Assembly (NCBI GenBank): GCA_038087015.1
Contig: JASBNA010000042.1
Span: forward strand, 124,001-188,000
Origin: Cerrena zonata
Lineage: Eukaryota > Basidiomycota > Agaricomycetes > Polyporales > Cerrenaceae
DNA: 64,000 nt
Reading direction: 5' to 3'
The notes beneath the pieces were generated by a model. The model saw only the letters and a program-made list of their open reading frames with translations. It was not told where the DNA came from and searched no databases. Position numbers and translations under genes: made by a program. Shown one piece after another: positions 33,731 to 45,214 of this stretch (positions are counted from its first letter, which is position 1; every line of letters begins with the position of its first letter).

Positions 33731-33790
33731 GTAATGGTTGTTGTAATGGTTGTTGTAATGGTTGTTGTAATGGTTGTTGTAATGGTGGTA
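33731..33790 (+). repeat. 12-bp tandem repeat, five copies
   Basis: Four exact copies of GTAATGGTTGTT (33731, 33743, 33755, 33767) and a diverged fifth (33779, GTAATGGTGGTA). The period is a multiple of three, so all frames stay open; this explains the overlapping open frames here. Confidence 0.95.
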
Positions 33791-33794
33791 GTGG

Positions 33795-34026
33795 TGGTAG
33801 GGGAATGTCTCAGATCGGTGGGCTTGGGGTGCCTACGGAAATGGAAGGAAACTTCAAGGGTTTCCCCGTCGAACAATCAGGCCGGCAGACAAGTCGGGAA
33901 AGCTGTCGACCGGCAGCTGCAACTCTTGCCGCCGTCGACGGGAGGAATGGGGCGCCAGCGGCGGGCGACGCTCGCACGGCCGGCGCGCTGGGTCCAGGTC
34001 CACCCACCCACCCGTACACCGGGGTT
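33795..34026. other. GC-rich island with local inverted repeats
   Basis: About 230 bp much richer in G+C than its surroundings. It contains AGCTGTCGACCGGCAGCT (5-bp stem, 33901-33918), the palindrome CCGTCGACGG (33932-33941), and CCAGCG/CGCTGG pairing 33955-33960 with 33986-33991. It ends in a Rap1-like CACCCGTACACC (34009-34020). It could be a structured RNA or a regulatory island; I recognise no known RNA family. Confidence 0.4.
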
Positions 34027-34301
34027 ATTACAGATGCAAAATACAGTACAAGGTTGAAAACATGTTTTTATAGGAAAAACTAAGGGAAAAATGCTCTATA
34101 CATGACATTAAGAGAAGTAGAAGGGAAAGGGGGAAGGAGGGGGATTGGTAATATTTACAAGATTTGGGTTGAATACTTGTAGAATTCAAGTCAGAAAAAA
34201 AGTTCGTAATTTTCAATGGAGTAGGTTTTTGAAAAAAAGTTAGTAATTTTCAATGGAGTAGGTTCATTTATAAATCGTGGTGTAATATTCAAACAATGGG
34301 A

Positions 34302-34778
34302 TTAGGCAGCCATTGGGGTTCCGTTTTCGTCGGCGTAGACTGGGGCCATTTGGGGTTGGGCCATGAATCTTTGCATCATCATACCGACCCCTTCGAAAAT
34401 ACCCAAGAAACATGCACAGGTAATGGCAGAGTTTCTGGTATGTCTCCATCCACCTCTGATGGCTAAAGCACCCCCAGTGAAAAAACCGGCAATGATGGCA
34501 TTCCAGGAATCTTCTCTTCTTCTAATGGCCTTGACTGAACAGTCAAAGGTGGAAAATAACCCACCCCAAACACCAAAGTTCCCCCCAACCACTGGGGCTC
34601 TGGCCTTGATGGCACTTATGGATCCATACCATCTTTCTCCGTATGGCGAATTACGAAATCCTTTAATCCCGTGCCAAACGCAACCACCAATGACACCCAT
34701 GGAAAAGGCCCCTCCGAAATCATTCAATATAACTATAGGACATGGATCTCTGGTATGATCTGCTGATGTGTTGGACAT
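34302..34778 (-). CDS. TIM17: Tim17, inner-membrane protein translocase subunit
   Basis: Core subunit of the TIM23 presequence translocase. 158 residues: [19 protein letters not shown], then [38 protein letters not shown] and [18 protein letters not shown]. The Tim17/22/23 four-helix arrangement and the conserved Cys pair (DPCP, TCAC) are visible. Intact. Confidence 0.98.
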   Translation of the reverse strand: MSNTSADHTRDPCPIVILNDFGGAFSMGVIGGCVWHGIKGFRNSPYGERWYGSISAIKARAPVVGGNFGVWGGLFSTFDCSVKAIRRREDSWNAIIAGFFTGGALAIRGGWRHTRNSAITCACFLGIFEGVGMMMQRFMAQPQMAPVYADENGTPMAA

Positions 34779-34918
34779 GGTATACTCTTCTGTTGTGGCA
34801 AATAACTCTTGAAAGCTAATGAAAAATTACTGCTTTATTCAACTCTTTTTTTTTTTTGTTTAGTTCGTTTCGCTGACTGAAAATTTTTTTGATTTTTTAC
34901 ATACAGGAGAATAGTGGG

Positions 34919-34931
34919 TGTATGGGTGTTT
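34919..34931 (+). promoter_or_regulatory. Rap1-like site between TIM17 and KRE9-like paralogue
   Basis: TGTATGGGTGTTT reads on the minus strand as AAACACCCATACA, a very good match to the classical Rap1 consensus. It lies 140 bp from the TIM17 start and 110 bp from the divergent KRE9-like start, and may serve either. Binding not shown. Confidence 0.5.
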
Positions 34932-35039
34932 CTGCAGAGTTGCAGCAATAGCATACCAATATCTGCTTTACTGGCACTGGCTATTTAAGACATTCAAGAG
35001 GACGAGTTGTAGAGCCTGCGGATATGTTTTGCTGGCAAA

Positions 35040-35973
35040 ATGAACGGATTGAGTTGGCTTGTGCTACTCGTGTCCCTTTTGCTAAAGACGGCTTTTGCAG
35101 ACGTTTCTTTATACGACCCTTCTCCTGGAACAGAGATTCGGATGTCCAGTAACGGAATCTGCTCAAATATCGGTGGCCTGGCTAGAGTCTGGAACCCATC
35201 CTCGCTTGAGCCAGCTTCATAATTACTCCATGGTCCTTTGCTCTGGTCCCAATGAAAAGATAAAGCCGATTCAAACATTGGCTGACGAAATTTCTTCGAA
35301 AGCACTCCGGAAAAATGACTATACTTTCAATGCAACCTTATCTGGAAATCAAAGATTCAGGGGTGTTCTTTATTCAGGTTATTGCTAAGGGCGACAAGGT
35401 GGTGACTATTCATTATACTAATCGATTTGTGGTTTCCAAAAATGGTGGCAAAGTCGATACAACCAAAGCTGACGTTAGGTCTCCGTATCCCTGAAACCAT
35501 CTTCCATGGCAAAAAAGTCACAATCTCTGACATCAATCAAGTTGAAAACAGAGTATTATACTTTGCCATATGAAGCCCAGGCAACCATTGGACCAGTCAA
35601 ATACGCTTCAAGACGAGCTCCTCCTCAAAGCTCAGCATTATCAAAACGATGGACCGCTAAAACAGAGCTCACTACTAAGAAAAGATTGGTGTTCACTAAG
35701 GTGGGTGGTTATGCTGACGGGAAACAGCATTTCCCAAATGTCCACTTCACAGTTACTCAACCTCAATTGACGCAAGCTATTACCAGTGCTAATTTTAAAA
35801 AACCAGCCCCGGACCCTACCAGCTGGTACCAACCTTCACAAAGAATTCGAAAGCCCAAAATGAGACAACTACAACATCGAGTGATACCATTACATAGATC
35901 TCTGATAAAAATATTATACAATTTATTGAACGTAGTGCAATTTTTTATGAAAGAAGTCAAAACATGGAATTAA
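35040..35973 (+). CDS. Second Kre9/Knh1 family gene (three frame breaks)
   Basis: Signal peptide (WLVLLVSLLLKTAFA|DVS), then pieces of the Kre9 pattern in successive frames. ISVAWLESGTHPRLSQLHNY and YSMVLCSGPNEKIKPIQTLA come first. FFIQVIAKGDKVVTIHYTNR follows, then YYTLPYEAQATIGPVKYA, KRWTAK, TVTQPQLTQAIT and DPTSWYQPSQRIRK. The frame changes near 35150 (+1), 35360 (+1) and 35480-35495 (one base missing). Every conserved block survives, and similar breaks hit essential genes nearby, so I read this as one intact gene with assembly indels. A real pseudogene cannot be excluded because a paralogue exists at 13217-14029. Confidence 0.75.
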
Positions 35974-36115
35974 AAGAAATGAAGGCATAGTCAAATGTAT
36001 CGGAATATTTATAGTACTTCCACTCTATTAAGAAAACTCTATGAAAAAAAGAAAAACGATAGGAATAACTAAAAATTTTATGATTATGAAAGTACTTTGA
36101 ATTGAAGATCGTCTT

Positions 36116-38097
36116 TTAAGAATATGTAGCTTCGGCATTACTAGCGTCGAATAGCGTTTCGGGATCGCTTTCATTGGATTCGGCATTTGAATTGTCGTCA
36201 TTAGTGTTATTACTATTTTCATTTAGATTCGTATCATTATGGGCGTTTGATTTGGTACTGTTCACTTTATATGGACTCAAATTTACTGGTTTTTTCTTTC
36301 TGGTGTTTTCATCGTCCTCATCTGCATCTTCGTCTTCGCTGCCAATGACGAAATCATCAATATTTGACATTAAAGTTTCTCTTCCTTGAGATTCAAGGTT
36401 ATGTAGTTCAAAATAGTCGGTATCGATTTGAGGCCCTTGAAAGCTATTCAATCCCCATGTTTTATAACCGACTGCAGGCAAATCCAATGAACCCAATGAA
36501 AACAGCTGAGGCCCAGTTCATTGTGAACAAATTTAAATTCTTGATCACCGGTGGTAAGCATAAAACCACAATCAGTAGAATAACCCATAAAACAGATAAA
36601 GAATTAACAATCCAGCCAAAAATTCTTAATCTGAAAGCAGCACCTTTTATCTTATTACGCTTATTCAACATAAGACATAAAATTGGGATACCATTAGCCT
36701 AAACTCAATGAAATTACTGAAGACCCTAAAAAGGCATTGAAAGCAGAAGCAGATACAAGTGATAGTAATGATAACACTCCGCAGACACTCATCGAAAGAA
36801 AAAGAGCATTTTTGGGTAATGTGTATTCCTCGATTGAATCAACTTCGGTCCAATATGACTTGAATGGTAATCCCCCATCACGAGAAAAAGCATAAGTTGT
36901 TCTAGATGCTGCAGTCAAAGCACCAATAGCTTGGAAGAGAATAGTCCCCACTAAAAGTAACGTTAAAAGAAAAGATACAATGTATGATTCGGTAGATAAT
37001 TTGAAAACCAAGTCAATTGGCATAATCTCGGGAGTCTTATCCAATAACAATGTTAATTCGGGCAAAATGGTAAGAATTGGGATTATAAAAATTAATCCAG
37101 AAATACCAGCCATGACCACTGCGCTGATTGCACCTTTTGGCATATTTCTTTCCGGATTCTTTACTTCATCCGTGATGGAAAATATCATTCCATAACCCGA
37201 AATGGTGAAGGAGGAACTTTGAAGACCAACCATAAACGCAATTGGATCAGGCCAGCCAGAACGAGTATTGTCAAAATTTGTCAAGATATCTTTAACTGAA
37301 TTGGTTCTCTTAGCAAAAAAAATCAATAAGAAATCAATGGCTAAAACGGTATATATTGACCAAACGATACACATTTTATTGATTTTTTCCAAATACTTGG
37401 AGAATCTGAAATTGACAAACCCGCAGAATGTAAGTATAATAAAGTATACTCCTAGCACAAGAAAGATATCTTCTTTATAATAAACATTTTTCAAACCAAA
37501 AATTGATAAAATGAATTGAGAACCGGCAAACATGATACTAACGGCATAGGTCCAATTCCCGATTAAAAGAAACCAGCCAGTGAACCAAGAGCTTACCGAT
37601 GAATATTTTTCGTTACTTAGTATAGCACTAAAATGATACACTCCACCTGCAGTTGGGTATTTAGAAATGATCTCACTTAAACTTAAGACAACGCAAAGAG
37701 AGAAAAATGCAACCAAGATCCAACCATACAAAATGGTAACATTAGCACCATCAACCAAGGATATCCATAAAGTTGATGATAGTCCGAATGGAACACCCAT
37801 AAGAGTAAAACCCAAACCAATTACTGAAGTAACGGTTAATTTTCTATCCAAGTCCTGTTTATATTTGAAATGCTCCACTTGCTCGATTTCATCATCACGA
37901 AAATCATGAAGAATTGAATTGAGAATCCTAGCTGGTGTCAATCCACTAGCTCTACCAAATGGTGTACCTTCAGGGGTCGGACTCGCAATAGAACTATCGA
38001 TCTCAGAAGCTCCAGGAGTAGAGTATGCTGCATTCGGGGTGGAAGGGAGATTCGTTTGAGGACTAAGAAGGCTTATGCCTCCTTCATTCCCAGACAT
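36116..38097 (-). CDS. TPO5: Tpo5-like polyamine/amino-acid permease (two frame breaks)
   Basis: APC-superfamily transporter of the amino acid/choline group; S. cerevisiae Tpo5 exports polyamines from Golgi or post-Golgi membranes. ATG at 38097 (MSGNEGG). Hydrophilic N-terminus, then VEHFKYKQDLDRKLTVTSVI and about twelve hydrophobic segments. SEIISKYPTAGGVYHFSA, SSWFTGWFLLIGNW, FTISGYGMIFSITDEVKNPE and TTYAFSRDGGLPF align well with Tpo5. The acidic cytosolic tail is Asn/Ser-rich. One extra base near 36700 (TTTAGGCTAATGG) and one near 36487 (TTTGCCTGCAGTC) break the frame. Substrate is inferred from family. Confidence 0.85.
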
Positions 38098-38662
38098 ATT
38101 CTTAAATAGAGAAGAAAAGTCCAATTTCTTCTTCTAACTTGACAATACTCAAGCCAAAAGACAGAAGCAAACAAGCAAAGGTGCGATAAGAGACAACCCA
38201 AATAAGTAGTTGATCTCAAACAACAATAACCTGCAATCAACTCAGCAAGTCAGCCTAACAGGATTGATCTAGCTGGAATATTCAACAGTCAATAAGATGA
38301 AAAACCCTCGTCAAACGGTTCGGGATTTGCTAATCTTTTTTTTTTTGATATTTTTTTTCCTCCTCTTACAATAGAAGCCATCAGGAACAAAAATAACAAG
38401 CAGCAAAAAAAAACTACGCTGTGCTCAAAACTTTGAAATAGTCGGACACTTATATTAGCTTGGAAGAATGTTCTTAAAGCAGCTGGCTGGGTGAAGTTGT
38501 AAAGCATAGTATAAGTTGTAGAAATGGCAACGACGGGTTTTTCGCTAGGGTTCCCCGAAAAAGGGGAAAAAATGGCTGCAACAAAGTATGCAATGAGGAT
38601 TTTATTTCAACAAAATCTTGAAGATAATACAAATGACTATATAGAGTATACAATGCAGAGAA
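38098..38662. other. TPO5 upstream / UTP30 downstream region
   Basis: 565 bp. A minus-strand frame at 38289-38507 (inner ATG, basic MASIVRGGKKISKKK) is short and unrecognised; I do not call it a gene. Nothing else found. Confidence 0.45.
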
Positions 38663-39546
38663 TCAAAAATCGAAGTCACTGTAGTCTTCTTTGTCCGACT
38701 CCTTATTTTCTTTGATTTCCATGAATGGTAGACTGGCACTTTCGCTTGTTTTGAGGTGGGCACTGATAATATTATCTAGAGATCGAAGAAGGCCACCTAC
38801 TGGGGCAAACTTAGCGTTTGTCAAGTAGTCAACTACGTCGTGGATATTGGTCATGATGTGTCGGGTATCCCAGTCGCTGAAACCGACCTTAATTGTGGCA
38901 CAAGTTCCATTGGCAGGGGGGTTGAATGAAACATTCCCCACGATTGATTTCAACTGATTCCTAACGTATTTTGGATCACAATTTCATCCTTCAACTTTGT
39001 AGACTTCTTTCCTTTCACCAAGTTGGCATCTGCCGATGGTCTTGCCATTTGCACCATGAATGGTACTTTATGATTTTTTTCGTAGAAGGTAGCTCCCAAT
39101 ATGTTTGGTAAAAACTTATGCACCCGGTGATCAGCCACCACGATATCGTACTCCTTATACAACCTCACACAATTCTTGGGATTGGCTGCTATCAGTTTGA
39201 CTTTGGTGAGAGTATAGATTCGGTTGAAAACATCCTCAGTGGGTGAATCTTTCTCGGTCAATGCTTTACGGTAAGGTGTGGATGGATCTTTGGTGATGAG
39301 AAGAATCGATTTATTCTCCAACTTGTCGAGTTTATGCGTCACCGGTATCACTCTTGGAGTATAGTCTTTCTTCTTAATATAGGATATTTTACTATTTATC
39401 ACAATATAAATTGGTTCATGGTGTGAGCTTCCCTTTTCCTTTGCGATATGATTGACTAACCCTTGGATTGACTTCTTCCCAGTTTTTTCAGCAGATCTTC
39501 CAAGAATGAATTTGGAAGACCCAGTCGACACTTTCCCTTCTGACAT
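38663..39546 (-). CDS. UTP30: Utp30-like ribosomal L1-domain protein (one frame break)
   Basis: Nucleolar pre-rRNA-associated protein of the L1/Cic1 superfamily. The first about 185 residues carry the L1 fold with VTHKLDKLENKSILLITKDP, VKLIAANPKNCVRLYKEYDI and VVADHRVHKFLPNILGATFY. After KLKDEI the frame slips (one T probably missing in GAAATTGTG near 38982). It continues DPKYVRNQLKSIVGNVSF, then a typical L1 C-terminal strand (TCATIKVGFSDW). About 294 residues, near Utp30 (274). Cic1 is longer, so Utp30 is favoured. Confidence 0.82.
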
Positions 39547-39758
39547 CTTTACGGATACTAGCTTATCTCGGAGTGTTTATCTGTTGGTCTGGTAAAATTT
39601 TCAACTTGATCAATAAATTTTCGAGATGCTCATTGAAAGTATGCTCACGTGACTAGGCAGCTCTTTTTTTTTTTTTTGTTTTCTAAGGGATAAGTTTTGG
39701 GGCGCTTAATTCAATACTACCATTTATCTTAATCACAGGTATAAAAGAGCTTTCCACG

Positions 39759-40740
39759 ATGTACTTAGGTGATTTCAGAGCTACGGTGTTGTCGGCATTG
39801 ATTGTTTCGTCCTTGTTTGGTGAGAATTGGGCTCCTTCCACCTTGAAATTGTCGTCTACCCCACAATCAACCGAGTCTCTTCCAAAGGGAGCAGAATCCA
39901 ATAAGTATCGGCCTGTAGTACTCTGGCATGGGTTGGGAGACAACTATAATTCATCTGGAATGAACAGAGTAACACAGCTTATCCAGGAAATGTATCCGGG
40001 GGTTTTTGTTCACTCAATAGCTATTGATTCGGATCCTTCCAGGGACGAGAACAAGTCTTTATTCGGAGACGCTAACGATGAAGTTGACCTTGCATGCGAG
40101 CAGATTGCAAACATCTCTCAATTGAGGATGGGTTTGATGCGATTGGTTTCTCTCAGGGTGGTGTGTTGACTAGGGCGTTGATCGAAAGATGTTCTGCTGC
40201 AAAAGTTCATAATTTTATCACTTTTGGCTCTCCTCATATGGGGGTTATGGAATTACCAGTATGTAGAGATGAAAAGGATTGGATATGCAAAAGGAGAAAT
40301 GCTTTTTTGAAAAAACAAGTTTGGCACGAAAGCATTCAGAACACCGTCATTCCTGCTCAATATTTTAGAGATCCTTACGAGTATCAAAAATATTTAGACC
40401 ATTCTCATTTCTTAGCAGATGTGAATAATGAGGCTGGTGATTCAATGCTTCCTACGTTGAAAACTTGTCTAATATCAATAAATTTGTCTTAGTTGCATTC
40501 TTGAAAGATCAAACAGTGGTACCAAAGAATAGTGCATGGTTTGAAGATATCAACCCATGTAACGGTGCGCCAATTCCTTACGATGATACTGACTTATATA
40601 AAGGAGATTATATAGGATTGAAAAAGCTAGATTTAGATCAAAAATTGGTGTTCCTTAATATAGATGATGCTCATATGAGAATTCCTGATACTTTCTTGGT
40701 TGATATAGCCCAAAAGTATTTAGGCTCCCCACTCGCATAA
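39759..40740 (+). CDS. Palmitoyl-protein thioesterase, PPT1/CLN1 family (two frame breaks)
   Basis: Lysosomal/vacuolar alpha/beta hydrolase removing palmitate from proteins; absent from S. cerevisiae but present in many fungi. N-terminal signal-like region, then the family block RPVVLWHGLGDNYNSSGMNR. The nucleophile motif is GFDAIGFSQGGVLTRALIER, followed by FITFGSPHMGV, a block with several Cys, and the VVPKNSAWF and DDAHMRIPDTF regions. A base seems missing near 40125 (CAATTGAGG for CAATTGGAGG) and near 40460 (AAAACTTG for AAAAACTTG). Divergent from UTP30. Confidence 0.9.
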
Positions 40741-40817
40741 TTATTTTAATTACTTACAGGTAGGTAGATCAAATATACGTATAACATAATGACAAAGAAA
40801 AGAGATGAAAAGATAAG

Positions 40818-43800
40818 TTACTCGAAGATAACGTCGGATCCAAAAAAGTCTTCGAGAAAGCTTTCTTCGGTGTCGACGTTTTGAACCTCCTCCTCCTCCT
40901 GGTCCTTCTTTTCGCCTGCCTTTTTCAAATTCGTTTCCATCATTGAAGATTTCTGTTGGCTCAAAAGCGATGACAGATTATAGGGTTCGAGTAAATCAAG
41001 ATGAGATTCATTTTCTATTGAAAGCTGGCCTTGAGAGCCTTTTCTTTGCATCTTGGTACCGTTTTTTGGATGATTATCTGTGGTATCAGACACCACCTCA
41101 CCGGAATCGGAGTTTGATTCGATACTGAAAACCCTCTTGGTAGATTTCTTTATCGATGTTTTGTCTAACTTAATCTTTTTCAGCCTTGTGGCATTTAGGT
41201 GATAAGATTCTAGATCTGAGTCGGAACTTTCAAACATTCCTAATGTGTCCAGGTCTAAAATGTTATTCTTCGGTGTCAATGAGACCTTTCGTGGTTTTGA
41301 CTCTTTCTTTGACATAATAATTAAGTCTGAATTCTTATTTTGCTTTCTATTTATTACGCCCGATTGACAATCAGGTTGAACTTCTTTTTTGTCTGAAACC
41401 GATAAACATTTAAGAGAACTGGAACCCTTATCATTGGGTACATTTCCCATAACTGTATTCCTTATAGGTAATGAACTACCGCCGACATTTATAATATCTA
41501 TTATTGGCTTGTCAATTATACTATCTTCATCCAGGGCTTCTTCAACAACTTTATCAAATTTGAAATTGGTTGGGTCTTCGGAAAGACTACGGGATTCTCT
41601 TTTGCATAACTTTTCGGGGATACCTTCTTTGCAGCACAAATGACGGCATCTTGAGCGATCTTTACAACTATGAACACACATGTAATTACCGTTTTTCAAT
41701 CTTTGCCGTTTTCTATTTCCGAGTGAAAGAGTTGAAGATTCGGGTTTTGATATTTCCTTCTTTGGCTGCAAAACCAAAGTACTCTTACCCACTTTTGTGC
41801 GGGCGATCCTTTTTGCTTCCACGTCTTGTTCAACAGCTCGGAATACCTCATCAAGGTCAATGTCTGACATTTCGGACGAAGTTTCAACATTTTCTGCTGA
41901 ATAAAGTTTTGGTGAAATTGAAACTTCAGTGTTTTTATTTGGCTCTTCTGTTTTTAGGCTGCTCAACTTCCATTTATCAACATAGTCTGCAACCTTGATT
42001 GTATATTTTGTTTCGGTTCCAGCAATAGATTCGGCACATACATAAACATTTATATTATTACATTCAGGGGTAATAGGTATCACAAGATTGAAGCCTTTTG
42101 GTAGAAGCTGACTGAACTTGGATATTGGCATACGCCTAAAGTCAACAAGAATCCCGTTGGAAAGTTCCGTAATGATATTCAACATGACGCTCTGTCGTTT
42201 CCAGGAACTGGAAGCTTTTGGATTTGAGACAGTAAGGGATACACTGAGGGAAAGCTGAACACAAGTATTAGAACCATTAACTATTGAAGCTCCTGGGTTC
42301 AATTTTACCAAGACTTTTGGAAGAGATGATAAAGCAGCTGTTACTTTGTTGCCAGATCCAATTTTCCATCCAAGATAATATTCAATCTGTTGAGAAGTTA
42401 AGGTTTGGGCATCTTTCAATGAGCTTACGTTATGGTTAACAAACTTTCTTACGTTGGCTATGCCGATTCCTTCTAATTGCCTTAACTCCATCGGAGAATT
42501 CTCCCAGCATTTTCCTATAATGGACCGATTCAAGCTCATAGCATTGATAAGAGAAATTGAATCTTTTTGTTCTCGAAACACGTCGATCATACAACGAACA
42601 ATTCTGATTGCTTGTCTAAAAACCTGAAAAAGGTCATTGTGAAATGAAGAATAAAGTTTTGATGCATCTGTATAACTAGGGAATTCTAAACCTCCTAACT
42701 CGTACTGTATCAATAACAGAACCTTATCTTGATTTTCTAAAGTCTTTGACTTGATTGGAAATTTCAACAAGGGGGAAGAATTAACATCCTTGAATAGTTT
42801 TATTTCTTGAGACTTCATTCTTATGTCGGACATGTCTTTTGCTTTACTGAGTACGTTCAAGACTTGGGATAATGATTTTCTTTTCTCACTGGAGAGTATA
42901 TCTTTCATAGTTGAAAACAGGACATAATGTCTGGACATTGCCAAACCAAAAGCAGTAGGCTTAAATTTGTTTGTTGAATCATTGACTATAATGTTCTCTT
43001 TCAAAAGTTCATTCAAATTCGAAATACAGAAATTATAAAGTCTTCTTGAAAGATCTAGTTCTTCACCTGATATATTTTGATAATAAGTGGGATTTTCAAT
43101 AAATCTAACATAAAAAAATGTTGAACGGAGCCAACTCATTGCATCTGCTTCACTTTGAATTGTTCCAAGGGTTACTTCTGCAGCCATATTTTCTATGAAT
43201 GATAAATGTAAATGGCTCTCAACTTTCTCTGTTCCATCAATAAGTCTTTGGTACCTAAGCTTGTGCTCTTTAGAAGTCAATATAATGGCTTTTCCTTCGT
43301 TTTCAAATTGAGGTCTACCAGCTCTTCCCATCATTTGAAGTAAATCAATTTCTGAGTATTCTTCGAAGCTTCCGTTATTCCAACATTTAGTTCCTTTGAT
43401 AATCACTAGGTAAGCTGGTAAGTTTATACCTGTAGCCAAAGTCGAGGTTGAACAAATAATCTTTAGTTTCCCTGATAAAAATCCACCTTCAACTTCTTGT
43501 CTATCAGAATATGTTAGTCCGGCATGATGGTATGCAACACCCGAACTTACTAATTTTTTGAGGTCATTTTCCTTAATATTTAGGGCTGATATTTGAATAA
43601 GTTGTTGTAGATTTTTGCCCTAGGTATTTCGCAGTCTTTATCGCAGAATTTCTAGTAGGGCAGAAGATCAATATTGGCTTACCAAGACTGTGAATAGATA
43701 TAATCTCATCTAATTTTGAATTGAGAGACACATCAGAGTAGTAAATGTTGTCAGAATCTTTTTGGTAACCAAAAACCAATTTATCCAATTTAACAGCCCG

Positions 43801-45016
43801 GTACGAATCGTCAAATGAGAAGTTATTGGCTGGTTTCTGATTATTATCATTCAACGCAATCCATTTGGAGATATCCCCAACATTTGAGATTGTTGCAGAT
43901 AAAGCAATTATTCTCATACCTTTACACAATCTCTTCATCCTAGTTACTAGTGTTTCAAGAACGGACCCTCTCGAATCCTTTAATATATGAACTTCGTCGA
44001 TTAAAAGAAGCTTGACTAAATTGAATAATTTTTGATAGTCTGACCACCTTCTGCTTAGCATGTCCCATTTTTCTGGTGTTGAAATGATTATGTCGCTATT
44101 TCTAACTCTTTCGACTTCATTCAAAGGGGTATCCCCGGTTAATGCACCAATGGAGATGTTCAAGCCACCAATCCTGCTCTTCCAATCATTGTATCTTTCG
44201 GTGCATAAGGCTTTTGTGGGTGCTAAGTATAGGATCTTGTGTTCATTATTTTCCCTAAGCGATCTCAAAAGTGCCAACTCAAATAAGACAGTTTTGCCTG
44301 ATCCGGTTGGCGAGCTGATAACGCAATTATCACTCAGACAGTGGATATCATTGAATACCTTTGACTGCATTTCGTTGAAGTGGGTGAATCTGAAGAGGCT
44401 TCTTGATCTCTCGGGTAAGATGGTTACTGGTATTTGATTCAGCTGAATCTTGGGAGTTGAATCTTTTATGCTCCTCTTCTGAGATGTAGCACTATAAGTG
44501 AACCCATCTTTTGCTGGAGGATGAAGATGTGCGGCAGCTAAAGGAGACTCAACCAAAGTTGTAGCTTTGGCTCCTCCTTGTATCTTGCCGTTGCTGGAGC
44601 CAACTTTTTCCTTGCCGCTACTAGTTTTGGCTTGTTCAATTGACCCGGTTCCATCTTTGGGCCCAGCATTAAAATAGGGAGATGCCCCAGGGACTTGCTT
44701 TTCTTTATTTGGCCATTGTGAATTCGAAGAAATTGCAATACTTGATCGGTATCCTCCTGCCGGGAGAATACAACAATGCTTTGTTTATACCCAACGGTGT
44801 TGGTGTAGCACGGTAAATACTATAGCCGTCGTCTGCGCTTGATACCACATCATGAAGACCTGCAACAGATTGGCCTGTCGGTATTCCTATCGTTTGGTAG
44901 TAGTTTGCAGTTTCTATCCGTTGTTAGGTTTCTGCTTCAATATCAACGTACACTTACATACCTTCGTCGGACAGCTCGTTTTCCAAGAGCTTCTCTATTC
45001 TTTCTAGAACACCCAT
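40818..45016 (-). CDS. HFM1: Hfm1/Mer3 meiotic crossover DNA helicase (5' intron, two frame breaks)
   Basis: Meiosis-specific Ski2-like 3'-5' helicase that stabilises recombination intermediates for interfering crossovers. Helicase motifs: VISSPTGSGKTVLFELALLR, LIDEVHILKD, LSATISN, ATGINLPAYLVIIKGT and MMGRAGRPQFE. A winged-helix and Sec63 region follow, then a C-terminal Cys/His motif (CVHSCKDRSRCRHLCCKEG) and FGSDVIFE end, as in yeast Mer3. Exon 1 (45016-44962) encodes MGVLERIEKLLENELSDE, then a short intron. Indels are inferred near 44755 (one extra base in AGGAGG) and near 43612 (CTAGGGCAAAA, one extra G). About 1380 residues, longer than S. cerevisiae (1187). Confidence 0.93.
44914..44961 (-). 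other. HFM1 intron near the 5' end (48 nt)
   Basis: Minus strand: GAAG|GTATGT at 44961, branch-like ACCTAAC at 44929-44923, 3' end GGATAG at 44914. Unspliced reading stops at once (GGT ATG TAA); splicing continues ETANYYQTIGIPTGQSV. An alternative 3' site, TTGCAG at 44860, is also in frame (102-nt intron). The short form keeps more coding-like sequence and has a better branch distance. Confidence 0.7.
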
Positions 45017-45214
45017 GCCTGAACGGTTAAGAAGAGTATAAAGAGATAGTTGGCGGTTAAAAAGATCAAAACTTCTACCCGCCCATTTCTTTTTTGCAAC
45101 TATTTGGACTTGGTGGGTAGTGCGCGTGCCCAACCTGTTAACGAAAAAAAAAGAATGCATTTAATGAAGAGCTAAGAGTGCTAGTTGATACCAACAAACC
45201 ATAAACACTGCTTG

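Larger units (their letters stand above)
33159..34301. other. YAK1 upstream / TIM17 downstream region with repeats and GC-rich island
   Basis: 1.1 kb without a supported protein gene. In order: A-rich two-copy repeat (ACACTAACAAAAC core) near 33524-33590; a 12-bp tandem repeat at 33731-33790; a GC-rich island at about 33795-34026; and a 37-bp-period duplication at 34201-34263 (core GTAATTTTCAATGGAGTAGG). Long open frames across the repeats exist on both strands, but their products are low-complexity. Confidence 0.6.

Noticed and set aside
33674..34083. Overlapping frames with Val/Met, Cys/Asn or Thr/Ile repeats near 33.7-34.1 kb
   Set aside because: They arise because the 12-bp repeat keeps every frame open; the GC-rich continuation shows no protein features.
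35040..35973. Calling the second KRE9-like gene a pseudogene
   Set aside because: All conserved blocks are present and the break density matches that of essential genes nearby, so assembly error explains it better.
38289..38507. Small basic protein on the minus strand upstream of TPO5
   Set aside because: Short, no family match, and largely A/T-tract driven.
43440..43640. Second intron in HFM1 between the two helicase halves
   Set aside because: The gap reads as coding (LQQLIQISALNIKENDLKKL) once one base is dropped, and no splice signals are present.
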